Source of the DNA: a virus
DNA: 53,545 bases
IMG/VR virus record: IMGVR_UViG_3300037248_000068
Location: 1 to 53,545 of that record
Strand: one strand, 5' to 3'
The position numbers were made by a program, and so were the translations under genes. The stretch's first letter is position 1. Every line of letters starts with the position of its first letter. A model generated the notes under the pieces. That model saw only the letters and a program-made list of their open reading frames with translations. It had not been told where the DNA came from and did not search any database. Shown here in pieces: positions 46,922 through 53,545 of the stretch.

Positions 46922-49900
46922 TCACTCCGTCATGCTGACCGCGGCACGCGCGCCAACCGTGCCGCCAACATCGCGGAAACCGCGTGCACGCCTTGCTACC
47001 GCCTCTTTCAGTTCCGGCACGAAATCCTCGAACCGAGCTGCACCGCCTGCGGCGCGTTGTGCACGCCATTGGTTATAACCGGCAACCAACTTTACCGCGC
47101 TGATGACGTGGCCCAGCACAGGGATTTTTTCCGCGCCAACAAGCGTGCGAATATCCTTTTCGACATCCGGCCCTTTGCGACGCATGGCATCCCATGCAGC
47201 AATTGCGGCTCTGTCATCTTGCGCAAAAGCGCGAAACGTACGGTCAGCCGTACGGCCAGCTTCGCCAGTCATGCGCGCCGCGGCTGCCATGTCGCCGCCA
47301 TTCGTCGCCTCCATCAGCCTGCGGTACCGCGTATCGAGCACCCTCAGCCGATCGATGACTTTCGGACCTTCGGTCGGACCGAATACGGCATTGGCGACCT
47401 TTGCTTGCTGCGTCCGTACGGTATCGGCAAGCGTGCGCATATCTTTTGCCGTCTGTGTACGACCCAGCGCGGTGCTTGTCATGGCGTCGCGTTCCGCGTC
47501 CAGCAAAGCCGAACGAACGTCCTTAAGCTGCGTCCACTTCGATTGCCAGTCCTTGGCAGGCGCCGTAATCGCAGCCTCCGTACGTTCCGCCAGCTCAGCG
47601 TGCTTCGCGGATACCTGTTTGTTCTCGACTGCGGCGATCGGCCCGTCCGTCAGCTTGGGCGACGCCTTTGGAGCACCGACGCCTTTGTTGCCTACTTCTC
47701 TTTCGAGCTGCCGATAGCCGGCCCCAATGTGTTCTTTTTCAGTTGCGCCCGGCCGCGACACTTCCGCTTCGCCGCGCGGCACGCCTTCGGACGCCACCTT
47801 GTGCGCATATGCAACTTCGTCGGGCTTGGCGCTCGGCATCATTTCTTTGATGGTTAGTTCGGCTTTTTCCTTCGCCTTCTCCGCGGCTTCATATTTCGGA
47901 TTTGCAGTCGCTGCGGCGCCGGCCACGCCCGGCAATTTCGGCTGCTCGGTTTTCAGCGTCTCGTTTGCAGCGTGCAAGTCCGCCGCAGCGGCGCGTACGG
48001 TCTTTTGCGCGTCGTTCGTAAATAGACTGTAAATCTTGTGCCCCACCATGCCGAGCGCGCGGCCAAAGCCTTCGCCGATTGCCGCGGCGCCCGCACCCGT
48101 CACGGCGACTTCGCCAGCGTCGACCGCATCGCCGCCCTTCGCAAGCGTGTCGGCGCCTTCCACAGCGCCCACACCGAGTGCCCTGGCCGCAGCGCCGACG
48201 TAGGGACGGCCTTCGGGCGCCACGCCGAGAACGCCGCCAAGCGCTACTTGCTTGGCGATCTCCCGCGGGCTCTGCGGATTGCCGAGCAAATAGTCCTTAA
48301 GCCACTGGCCCGCACCGCCGCCGACCGCACCGCCGCCGACTGCGCCCGCCGGGCCGCCAGCTACGCCGCCGCCGAGCGCACCAATAGTCGACCCGATTGC
48401 GGGCGCGTGCTCGGCGGCGGCATTACCGACATCGGCCAGTGTGGTAGTCGCAGCTCGCGTAGGGCTGCGACCCGTACGCATTGCCGCTACGTTACGCGCC
48501 TCTGCTGCTTGGTCGCCACCAAGCGCTACTTGCTTGGCGACCTCCCGCGGGCTCTGCGGATTGCCGAGCAAATTTGCCGCTACGTTACGCGCCTCTGCTG
48601 CTTGGTCCGCCTCACTGCCCTGTCCGAACCACCGCGCCTCCCGTACGCGTCGCGAGGCAAGTCCTTGGTTAACTTCGCCACCGGCTTTGTTGTATTGCAG
48701 GAACGCGGCTTTCGCACCGGCAAGATCGCCAGCCCGTACCTTCTCGCCCAAGCCGGATTGAGCCCACTTTTCGCCGGAATTGAACGTCAACGATGCCAAC
48801 GCGGCGCGCGTCCCCGGATCAAGATTCGGATTGACCTTATCGACGAACGCGGACGCTTTGCTCATTTCTTCGTTGAAACGACGTTCCGCAGTCGGTTTGT
48901 CGATCGCTTCCGTGGAGTGGGCCGCACGCGTACCGTAGCCGTTGGTAAACTGCTTGTAGTCCCACTCGGCGCGCTGCTTAAACCCTTCGGATTTCTTGAT
49001 TTCTTCCGCGTAGTTTACCGGAATTCCGCCAGTCGGCGGCTGTGCGGGTGCGCCTCCAGATCCCGGAGCTGCACCAACAGGACCCGGGGGTGGCTGCCCG
49101 CCATTCGGAGCGGCGGGAGAGTTTGGCCCGGATGGCTGTGAACTGGGCACCGCGGGTTCCGGGCCGCCCGTCTGTGATGACGGGCTGTCGCTGCCATGGT
49201 CGAGTGGCGCGACCTTGGCGCCTGGCACGTTGCTTCCCGTAGGCAGCATGACGCGACGGTCGCCAATCGTGACCATGGGGTAACTGTCAATCTCGCGGTT
49301 GCCGGCTTTCAACGCACTGTCGTACGTCGCGCGTAGCTGCGGGTTTTCCGTAACTTCCTTGTCAAGCCCCAGATTCTTCAGGACCATGCCGTAGCGGCCA
49401 GCCGTCTCCATCGGCTGCGAGATGCGGTCGCTTAGTTCCATCAAGGCCTCGCCGTGCTTGAAGCGCGCAACTTCCTTGATGCCTTCGATCGACGGAGGCG
49501 ACAGGCGCTCTTGTGGCGGTTTGCCGAGCCATTCCTTAAGGGCCGCGCGCTCCGTCTCCAGTCGGTTGCGCGCTTTATCGATTGTGCCGTACTTAGCCTC
49601 CAACATCTTCGTGAGGCCAATGCTGCCGGCTGCCTTCGATCCTTCGGCAACGTCGCGGCCGATAGCGCCCAGTTCATCGCTGATCAGCGCGAGGCCCGCG
49701 GCAGATTTGTACAGCTTGTCATTGTTCGCCGTGTTAAAAAAGTCGCGCGACATTTTGTACTTGCTGATCGCGCCTTTTACTTCGTCCGCATTCATTTGCT
49801 CACGTACGGTCTTGATTTGCTCCGGGGCGGCATTCGACCACGTAACGCCGCGATTGGCCGTGTCTCGCGATCCGGGTGGTCCCATGACACCCTGCACGTC

Positions 49901-50830
49901 GCCGTACCCTGGCAGCGTAACGGCCTTAAAGCCCGGGACGCCTTCGCCGTTGGCGAACTGGTACGTACCCTCGATACGCGACCCTACCTTTTCGTCCGTG
50001 ATCGGCACCGCTTGGTTGAGCTGATCTTGGCGCGCATTGAACGCCATCAGCGTCCGGCTCGCTTGGTTGTACTGCGTCTGCAGCGACCCGCGAACCCGCG
50101 TCCATTCCTCAAGAGTTTGCGGGATGCTGTCAGACTTGACGCCGATCGCCTGCAAATCGTTTTCTTTGATGACCTTATCGCGTGCGGCCTTGTACGCCAC
50201 TTCACTGCCGGCGGTCGCAGCGGCGTTGAGCGTCGTCATGCCGCGCTGTACGGCCTCCACGTGTTGACCAAACTTCGCCATGGCGTCGGGCATGTATAAG
50301 TCCGCGCGGTTCTTCCATTCCGGCGACGCACCCGACAGCGCCTTGTAAGCGTTAAAATTGCCTTCGTCCTTCCACTGCCGCAGCGCTTCGTTGGCGAGCG
50401 TCGTATCGGTCGCCTGGTAACCGAATTGATTCGGGTTGGTCAGGCCCCAGTTGCGCGCCGTGCTCCGTATGTCGGCCGCACGCTGTCGCTGTTGCTCAAT
50501 TTGCTGCAGTTGCTGCGTCGCTTGTGGCATAAAATCGCGTGCGGCTTTCACGCCGTCGGGGTCAAAAAACTGTATGAGCGGGTTCGTAGCGACGCTGCCG
50601 GCGGACTTGATGCGTTGCTGCAGCAAGTCCGCAGACTGATCGAGGGCCGACGTTGCAGGGTCGGGTGGCGTGTACTGCGGGCCACCGAACAGCTTACCGA
50701 CAGCCTTACCTGCAGAACTGACCGCGGCGCCAAAGCCCGAGCCGAAGCCACCATCCTGCGGCGCCGCGGGTGGCGGTGCGCTCGAGTCCGGAGTGCTGAA
50801 CTGGGAGCCGAAGCCGTCGCCATCAGCCAT
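46922..50830 (-). CDS. Giant internal virion protein with GH24 lysozyme domain
   Basis: This 1302-residue protein starts at ATG 50830 with AGGGG upstream. A helical N-terminal part (1-570) is followed by a Pro/Gly/Ser linker, a GH24 lysozyme (about 606-735) with the E-D-T triad Glu615, Asp624, Thr629 (SEGF...WD...TNGYG), a Gly/Ala membrane-like segment (about 805-860) and a long helical C-terminus. That is how podovirus ejection proteins bring a muralytic enzyme into the envelope to let DNA through. A 93-bp duplication adds 31 residues after the lysozyme. It has the best -35/-10 promoter in the genome. Confidence 0.82.
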   Translation of the reverse strand: MADGDGFGSQFSTPDSSAPPPAAPQDGGFGSGFGAAVSSAGKAVGKLFGGPQYTPPDPATSALDQSADLLQQRIKSAGSVATNPLIQFFDPDGVKAARDFMPQATQQLQQIEQQRQRAADIRSTARNWGLTNPNQFGYQATDTTLANEALRQWKDEGNFNAYKALSGASPEWKNRADLYMPDAMAKFGQHVEAVQRGMTTLNAAATAGSEVAYKAARDKVIKENDLQAIGVKSDSIPQTLEEWTRVRGSLQTQYNQASRTLMAFNARQDQLNQAVPITDEKVGSRIEGTYQFANGEGVPGFKAVTLPGYGDVQGVMGPPGSRDTANRGVTWSNAAPEQIKTVREQMNADEVKGAISKYKMSRDFFNTANNDKLYKSAAGLALISDELGAIGRDVAEGSKAAGSIGLTKMLEAKYGTIDKARNRLETERAALKEWLGKPPQERLSPPSIEGIKEVARFKHGEALMELSDRISQPMETAGRYGMVLKNLGLDKEVTENPQLRATYDSALKAGNREIDSYPMVTIGDRRVMLPTGSNVPGAKVAPLDHGSDSPSSQTGGPEPAVPSSQPSGPNSPAAPNGGQPPPGPVGAAPGSGGAPAQPPTGGIPVNYAEEIKKSEGFKQRAEWDYKQFTNGYGTRAAHSTEAIDKPTAERRFNEEMSKASAFVDKVNPNLDPGTRAALASLTFNSGEKWAQSGLGEKVRAGDLAGAKAAFLQYNKAGGEVNQGLASRRVREARWFGQGSEADQAAEARNVAANLLGNPQSPREVAKQVALGGDQAAEARNVAAMRTGRSPTRAATTTLADVGNAAAEHAPAIGSTIGALGGGVAGGPAGAVGGGAVGGGAGQWLKDYLLGNPQSPREIAKQVALGGVLGVAPEGRPYVGAAARALGVGAVEGADTLAKGGDAVDAGEVAVTGAGAAAIGEGFGRALGMVGHKIYSLFTNDAQKTVRAAAADLHAANETLKTEQPKLPGVAGAAATANPKYEAAEKAKEKAELTIKEMMPSAKPDEVAYAHKVASEGVPRGEAEVSRPGATEKEHIGAGYRQLEREVGNKGVGAPKASPKLTDGPIAAVENKQVSAKHAELAERTEAAITAPAKDWQSKWTQLKDVRSALLDAERDAMTSTALGRTQTAKDMRTLADTVRTQQAKVANAVFGPTEGPKVIDRLRVLDTRYRRLMEATNGGDMAAAARMTGEAGRTADRTFRAFAQDDRAAIAAWDAMRRKGPDVEKDIRTLVGAEKIPVLGHVISAVKLVAGYNQWRAQRAAGGAARFEDFVPELKEAVARRARGFRDVGGTVGARAAVSMTE
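48233..48606. repeat. Mosaic duplication inside the virion gene
   Basis: A 59-bp block at 48233-48291 recurs at 48515-48573 with two mismatches. A 33-bp block at 48481-48513 recurs at 48574-48606. The inserted copy and one 33-bp copy make a 93-bp in-frame unit that codes 31 residues (DQAAEARNVAANLLGNPQSP and on). It could be genuine recombination or an assembly error. Confidence 0.85.
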
Positions 50831-50862
50831 GAAATCAACCCCTGCCTGCCGTTGTGGGGGTG

Positions 50863-50891
50863 ATTCTAGCACGTCAAGCGCGGCAACTCAA
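50863..50891 (-). promoter_or_regulatory. Strong promoter for the giant virion protein
   Basis: On the minus strand TTGAGT (50891-50886), 17 bp, TAGAAT (50868-50863), 33 bases before the ATG at 50830. The -10 is the closest to consensus in the window. Confidence 0.7.
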
Positions 50892-51080
50892 TCACCGGAA
50901 CTTGATTGTGCGAACGCGACCCGGCGGGCTGTCGTAACGCTCCGTTTCTTCGTCGCGTATGCGGTCGGGGATTTCCTCACATTCGCGCAATGTCGGTGCT
51001 CGCAGACACAGCACTACGAACGCAAGCGCCGAGCCCGCGATGACTGTAGCGGCGCCGGCCGCGAACGATGCCCAGTTCAT
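50892..51080 (-). CDS. Small membrane-anchored protein
   Basis: This 62-residue protein has one membrane helix (about 6-27) and a charged tail. Its ATG overlaps the stop of the upstream gene (ATGA). It ends the leftward early operon 51620-50892. The membrane-plus-tail plan recalls the small proteins at 45921. Function unknown. Confidence 0.6.
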   Translation of the reverse strand: MNWASFAAGAATVIAGSALAFVVLCLRAPTLRECEEIPDRIRDEETERYDSPPGRVRTIKFR

Positions 51081-51280
51081 GTTGCGGTCTCCAGTGCCCA
51101 GTGCATCCACGCCGTGGACTGCTCGCCGAAATGAAATTGCATGGGATGGTCGCCCCACTCGATTGCGACGATGATCTTGCCGCGGTGATTCTCGACATCC
51201 GCCACTGCGCCTGACGACCCGGACATCGCATTGCGGATACGGTCGCCCCGCTTAAGAGCGCGGAATTCGTCAATGGTCAT
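51077..51280 (-). CDS. Small SH3-like early protein
   Basis: This 67-residue soluble protein has LKRGDRIRNAMSGSSGAVADV (about 9-29) and KIIVAIEWGD (about 35-44), the alternating strands expected of a small SH3-like barrel. It overlaps both neighbours by four bases or less. Compare the beta-rich protein at 5544. Function unknown. Confidence 0.6.
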   Translation of the reverse strand: MTIDEFRALKRGDRIRNAMSGSSGAVADVENHRGKIIVAIEWGDHPMQFHFGEQSTAWMHWALETAT

Positions 51281-51453
51281 CTGTCGGCCTGCCAGCTCGG
51301 CACGCTGGCATCAACTGTCGGCGCGGTTATCCAGAAGCCACGATCGTTGAGCACGAGCAAGCGACCGTCGTGCGTCATGCGCGTATCCGGCCTATCGCTA
51401 CGCGCCAGCTTGGCACGCTTTACCGAGTCAATTGTGCTCTTCCATGGGATCAT
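51277..51453 (-). CDS. Small early protein with IPWK start
   Basis: This 58-residue ORF starts at ATG 51453 and is coupled to both neighbours by ATGA overlaps. It opens MIPWKSTIDSVKRAKLARS, an N-terminal PW motif followed by a basic helix, and has a beta-strand pair (GRLLVLNDRGFWIT). Function unknown; gene status rests on coupling and composition. Confidence 0.55.
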   Translation of the reverse strand: MIPWKSTIDSVKRAKLARSDRPDTRMTHDGRLLVLNDRGFWITAPTVDASVPSWQADR

Positions 51454-51620
51454 GTTCTGCTCCCCTCCGTTGCGATGTCGTCAACGATATCCATGATTCC
51501 CTTGATGACCGCGATCAGCGCGATCATGTCCGCATCCTCGGCCCTAATTTCCCTGAGGCGCGTGCGGATGCGCAACGTACGTTCGCGGCGACTGCGTTTC
51601 GCATCATCGTTGCGGCTCAT
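51450..51620 (-). CDS. Small charged helical protein
   Basis: This 56-residue ORF from ATG 51620 has AAAGGACG upstream. It consists of one long basic helix (about 7-28) running into a hydrophobic, then acidic stretch. It is the first gene of a chain of four overlapping leftward genes. Function unknown. Confidence 0.55.
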   Translation of the reverse strand: MSRNDDAKRSRRERTLRIRTRLREIRAEDADMIALIAVIKGIMDIVDDIATEGSRT

Positions 51621-51653
51621 TTGTCTTCGTCCTTTGCGGGCCGTATTACGATG

Positions 51654-52055
51654 TCAGTACACCACGCGATCGGTTGCTTCCGGCTTGAACGACGCGACGG
51701 CGACAAGTGCCTCACCGTCTTTGCCGAGTTTTTCGATTGCTGCGGGCGATAGCAACTTGAACGCAGTTAAGCCGATCTCGTCAAACGCAAGCACCGCGGC
51801 CGTATCTTCATCGTTCCACTTGCGGTGCGTGATGCCAGGCTTGCGAGCGGCGCCTGGGAGCGTCGTACCTTTGGTGACGACGCGATAGGTGATTTGCGCG
51901 TCAAGCGCTTTCACGTAGCCGGCAACGTCCTGTACGGTCTTTGCCAGCGGCACGAGTTCGGCGTCGGCGATGGCTGCAGCGTCTAGCACCTGCAGCTCGG
52001 ACACGATCGCGTCGAGTGCGGATTTCAGTTCGGCGGGTGTGCGGTGATTGGACAT
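51654..52055 (-). CDS. Stand-alone copy of the DUF2800 C-terminal domain
   Basis: This 133-residue protein has an N-terminal helical half (1-60) followed by a segment aligning with the last 60 residues of the DUF2800 nuclease at 10118: KPGxxxRxWND, then LSPAxxEKLGxxG, then AVASxKPEA. It has no nuclease residues. It could regulate or compete with the nuclease, or bind the same partner. It has its own early promoter and the GGAGAGCA leader. Confidence 0.75.
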   Translation of the reverse strand: MSNHRTPAELKSALDAIVSELQVLDAAAIADAELVPLAKTVQDVAGYVKALDAQITYRVVTKGTTLPGAARKPGITHRKWNDEDTAAVLAFDEIGLTAFKLLSPAAIEKLGKDGEALVAVASFKPEATDRVVY

Positions 52056-52116
52056 TTGTGCTCTCCAGCGTTGAGTTGACGGTGTGAGGTCTAGCGTGAT
52101 TCGGCGGAAGTGTCAA
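52056..52116 (-). promoter_or_regulatory. Leftward early promoter and leader, copy 5
   Basis: On the minus strand TTGACA (52116-52111), 17 bp, TAGACC (52093-52088), then a leader ending AACGCTGGAGAGCACAA before the ATG at 52055. It has the same parts as the rightward copies at 1266 and 1764. Confidence 0.68.
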
Positions 52117-52265
52117 GGGGCGAAGCAAACGATCGCGACGAATGCCAGCGCTCCAAAAATCAGCGTAGCGCCGACGACCGTACGCGCAACCTTCACGCCG
52201 AACGCGAAAGTTATCAATCCGATGATGACGGCGAAGCCGATTGAGTGGCCGTGACGGTGCGACAT
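52113..52265 (-). CDS. 50-residue membrane protein
   Basis: Two hydrophobic segments (about 9-25 and 32-48) fill nearly the whole protein. It contains GLITFAFG, shared with the 45619 membrane protein. ATG 52265 follows the GGAGAGCA leader. The earlier in-frame start is inside the leader and is rejected. Function unknown; early placement suggests membrane or superinfection effects. Confidence 0.65.
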   Translation of the reverse strand: MSHRHGHSIGFAVIIGLITFAFGVKVARTVVGATLIFGALAFVAIVCFAP

Positions 52266-52332
52266 GTTGCTCTCCAGCGGTTCGGTGTTTTCCAATGTCC
52301 GTACGTATGCGCCTTAAGGATTGCCGTGTCAA
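52266..52332 (-). promoter_or_regulatory. Leftward early promoter and leader, copy 4
   Basis: On the minus strand TTGACA (52332-52327), 17 bp, CATACG (52309-52304), then TACGGACATTGGAA and GAACCGCTGGAGAGCA before the ATG at 52265. It matches copy 3 (1764) over most of its leader. The -35 overlaps the end of the upstream gene. Confidence 0.7.
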
Positions 52333-52772
52333 GCGCGTTTTTCAACTTTTCGCGAATATTTTCTTGCCGCGTCGGTTTGCATGCCGAGCAGCCAGGCCAG
52401 CTTGCCGATTTCGTACTTCGCGCAAATGGCGTCCCAGTGCGCCACGGCCGCTCGCCCATTGATTGGCGAAGCCGCGATGGCAATCCGTAGAGCTGACGCC
52501 GCAGGTTCCTCAGCAGCCGCCAGAACGCGTTGCATGCGCTTTGTGCGTTCGAAGTCCGACCGTGAAAGCCGGCCGATCGCAATCAGGTCGTCGACAACGC
52601 TCGCAAGCAATCCGCCGCACAGTTCCGCCAGCTCGACCGATAAGCCGTGTTGCTTGCAAGCCGACGTCAGAGCCGGTGATTGCATCCGCACAAGCCGACT
52701 GATGACAGCCGCGTTGTTAGCCGCTGTCTGCAGTGCGTACTGCGATAGCCGGATGGCCGGTAGGTTTGTCAT
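52329..52772 (-). CDS. Helical early protein, remote FlhD-like pattern
   Basis: This 147-residue, almost entirely helical protein starts at ATG 52772 (AAGGA upstream). The stretch LSQYALQTAANNAAVISRL...HGLSVELAELCGGLL...LIAIGRLSRSDFE (about 10-75) is weakly like FlhD-type regulators. This is low-confidence pattern matching, and a new family is equally possible. It is the first leftward gene beside the control region at 52809-53033, where a master regulator might be expected. The earlier TTG start is rejected. Confidence 0.6.
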   Translation of the reverse strand: MTNLPAIRLSQYALQTAANNAAVISRLVRMQSPALTSACKQHGLSVELAELCGGLLASVVDDLIAIGRLSRSDFERTKRMQRVLAAAEEPAASALRIAIAASPINGRAAVAHWDAICAKYEIGKLAWLLGMQTDAARKYSRKVEKRA

Positions 52773-52812
52773 TTCGAAGTCCTTATCATCTTTCTTTCTC
52801 CCCGCCAAGCGA

Positions 52813-52825
52813 GGGGCGAAGCCCC
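52813..52825. other. GC-rich hairpin in 5' leader
   Basis: GGGGC, GAA, GCCCC form a short tight hairpin about 40 bases upstream of the leftward start at 52772. It lies in the 5' untranslated region of that gene and could affect its translation. Confidence 0.5.
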
Positions 52826-52829
52826 GCAG

Positions 52830-53033
52830 CGCTCTACGGCGGTAATACTTTCTTTTCTTTATACACAGTGGCTCACGGTTTAACCGTGGCCCGTGAGTTC
52901 TTACGGCTGTGTGAGATCAAATTACGCAAATTGCGTGACAAACTTGTGGATAACTTGCGTAATTGCGTAGATGTGACACTAGTGAATCAGTGTATAAGGA
53001 TTGCGTAAACAGCGCAAACGCCAGGAGCGCGGA
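52830..53033. other. Divergent control region, origin candidate
   Basis: There is no gene here, and the DNA is more AT-rich than its surroundings. It contains TGTGGATAA (52945-52953), the exact complement of the consensus DnaA box. Five copies of TTGCGTAA or one-base variants lie at 52922-52929 (inverted), 52931-52938, 52955-52962, 52963-52970 and 53001-53008, and the palindrome CACGGTTTAACCGTG at 52874-52888. Genes diverge on both sides. This is what an iteron-type origin or a multi-site operator looks like. Confidence 0.66.
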
Positions 53034-53435
53034 ATGAACTTGACAGGCACCACGATCCACGGATGGAACGTCGGCGAGGCGGTCACTAAATGGTGGCGGG
53101 GTAAGTTCGTGAGTCTCTACAGGCTGCGGAAAAACTGCGGACAGTGCGGCGTCGAAATGGTACTGGACGTAACGAAATCAGCCATTCAGGGCACGGCCAA
53201 GAATTCCGGCCTCCATATCATGCGGTGCACGGCATGCCGCGACGCTTCGCACTCGCAAGGCTCTACATCTCGACCGACCACCGTCACGACGACGGAGACC
53301 GCGGCCGCGGCCGGCCCAGTCGACACAGAAGAATTGGAACGCCTCCGCATGTCCAATAAGATCATGAAAGAAGAGTTGGACGGCCTCTACGCCGAATTGC
53401 GAGCCCTTAAGGCGAGCAAGCTCCCTTGGGAGTGA
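53034..53435 (+). CDS. Zinc-site coiled-coil protein ending LPWE
   Basis: This 133-residue protein from ATG 53034 (CAGGAGCG upstream) has a CGQC pair near residues 34-37, a CTAC pair near 64-67, a Thr-rich linker and a coiled coil (about 97-128), and ends KASKLPWE. The order matches the 928-1269 protein. Its stop lies inside the 127-bp terminal repeat, so the coding region is complete only because the contig overlaps itself. It is the first rightward gene after the control region. Confidence 0.72.
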   Translation: MNLTGTTIHGWNVGEAVTKWWRGKFVSLYRLRKNCGQCGVEMVLDVTKSAIQGTAKNSGLHIMRCTACRDASHSQGSTSRPTTVTTTETAAAAGPVDTEELERLRMSNKIMKEELDGLYAELRALKASKLPWE

Positions 53436-53545
53436 CATTGCATAGCTGCCATGCGGAATAACATTTGACATTCTTAGGGATGTTGATAGGTTGCGGATGT
53501 CAACACGAGCTGGAGAGCAAACCAAATGACCTTCGCCCCCTTCTG
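53419..53545. repeat. Right copy of 127-bp terminal identity
   Basis: Identical to bases 1-127. It includes the end of the 53034 gene, the promoter at 47-52 and the first 20 bases of the 108 gene. It marks where the circle closes and should be counted once. Confidence 0.93.

Noticed and set aside
46904-47857. 317-residue rightward frame opposite the giant virion gene
   Set aside because: Its composition is that of an antisense shadow (Arg, Ala, His and Cys rich), with no binding site and no recognisable motif. The opposite strand codes a clear protein.
48038-49141. 367-residue rightward frame across the lysozyme region
   Set aside because: It contains the repeat as RYVTRLCCLV twice only because the duplication is on the other strand. 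The lysozyme frame is the real one.
51370-51888. 172-residue rightward frame over the small leftward genes
   Set aside because: It has shadow composition and no binding site. The leftward genes form a chain with ATGA overlaps and proper start contexts.
1-53545. Integrase, excisionase or attachment site
   Set aside because: I looked for tyrosine and serine recombinase motifs and for tRNA-like repeats and saw none, so there is no direct support for lysogeny despite the O-antigen-like gene.

Overview
The window looks like one complete genome of a short-tailed (podovirus-like), tailed double-stranded DNA phage of about 53.4 kb, assembled as a circle. Bases 1-127 recur exactly as 53419-53545, so the unique genome is about 53,418 bp and one gene (53034-53435) runs across the join. 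The best host guess is an alphaproteobacterium of the Bradyrhizobium/Rhodopseudomonas type: the DNA is GC-rich, and the phage carries an outer-membrane protein whose N-terminus (signal peptide followed by ADMPVKAP) is typical of that group. I see no integrase, transposase, tRNA, CRISPR array or phage RNA polymerase. A lytic lifestyle is likely but not proven.

Layout. (1) 0-3.2 kb: a rightward set of small early genes behind repeated TTGACA promoter-leader units, ending with an Acb2/Tad1-like counter-defence protein. (2) 3.2-16.3 kb, rightward: primase-helicase, methyltransferases and a methyltransferase remnant, an SF2 helicase, a DUF2800 Cas4-like nuclease, a DUF2815 ssDNA-binding protein, a family A DNA polymerase, a GNAT enzyme and a possible Mom-like enzyme. 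(3) 16.3-22.6 kb: mostly leftward tail and neck genes (P22 gp10-like and gp4-like proteins, a tail fibre) and the likely major capsid protein, with a short rightward island holding a ribbon-helix-helix protein and a VRR-NUC nuclease. (4) 22.7-26.9 kb, rightward: HNH endonuclease, portal, GroES-like protein, probable scaffold and one more head-region protein, closed by a terminator. (5) 27-45.4 kb, leftward: outer-membrane protein, ribbon-helix-helix protein, large terminase, holin candidates, a GH108 endolysin, an S74 tail spike, an O-antigen ligase/polymerase-like membrane protein, and at least nine proteins with Sec-type signal peptides or a lipobox, including a GH74-like beta-propeller. (6) 45.5-46.4 kb: three small rightward genes. 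(7) 46.3-50.8 kb, leftward: a 1302-residue virion protein with an embedded GH24 lysozyme domain. (8) 50.9-52.8 kb: leftward small early genes. (9) 52.8-53.0 kb: a divergent control region with a perfect DnaA box and five TTGCGTRA-type repeats, the best origin candidate.

How it fits together. Early promoters on both sides of the 52.8-53.0 kb region would fire small host-takeover genes in both directions. The 3-16 kb block would then replicate and modify the DNA, and the leftward late operons would build virions, lyse the cell and remodel or coat its surface. The least expected features are the secreted and surface cassette, a short aromatic-Pro-Trp-(Glu) peptide at the ends of about a dozen unrelated proteins, a 12-bp palindrome repeated five times in the replication block, and a cytosine methyltransferase reduced to its two ends.
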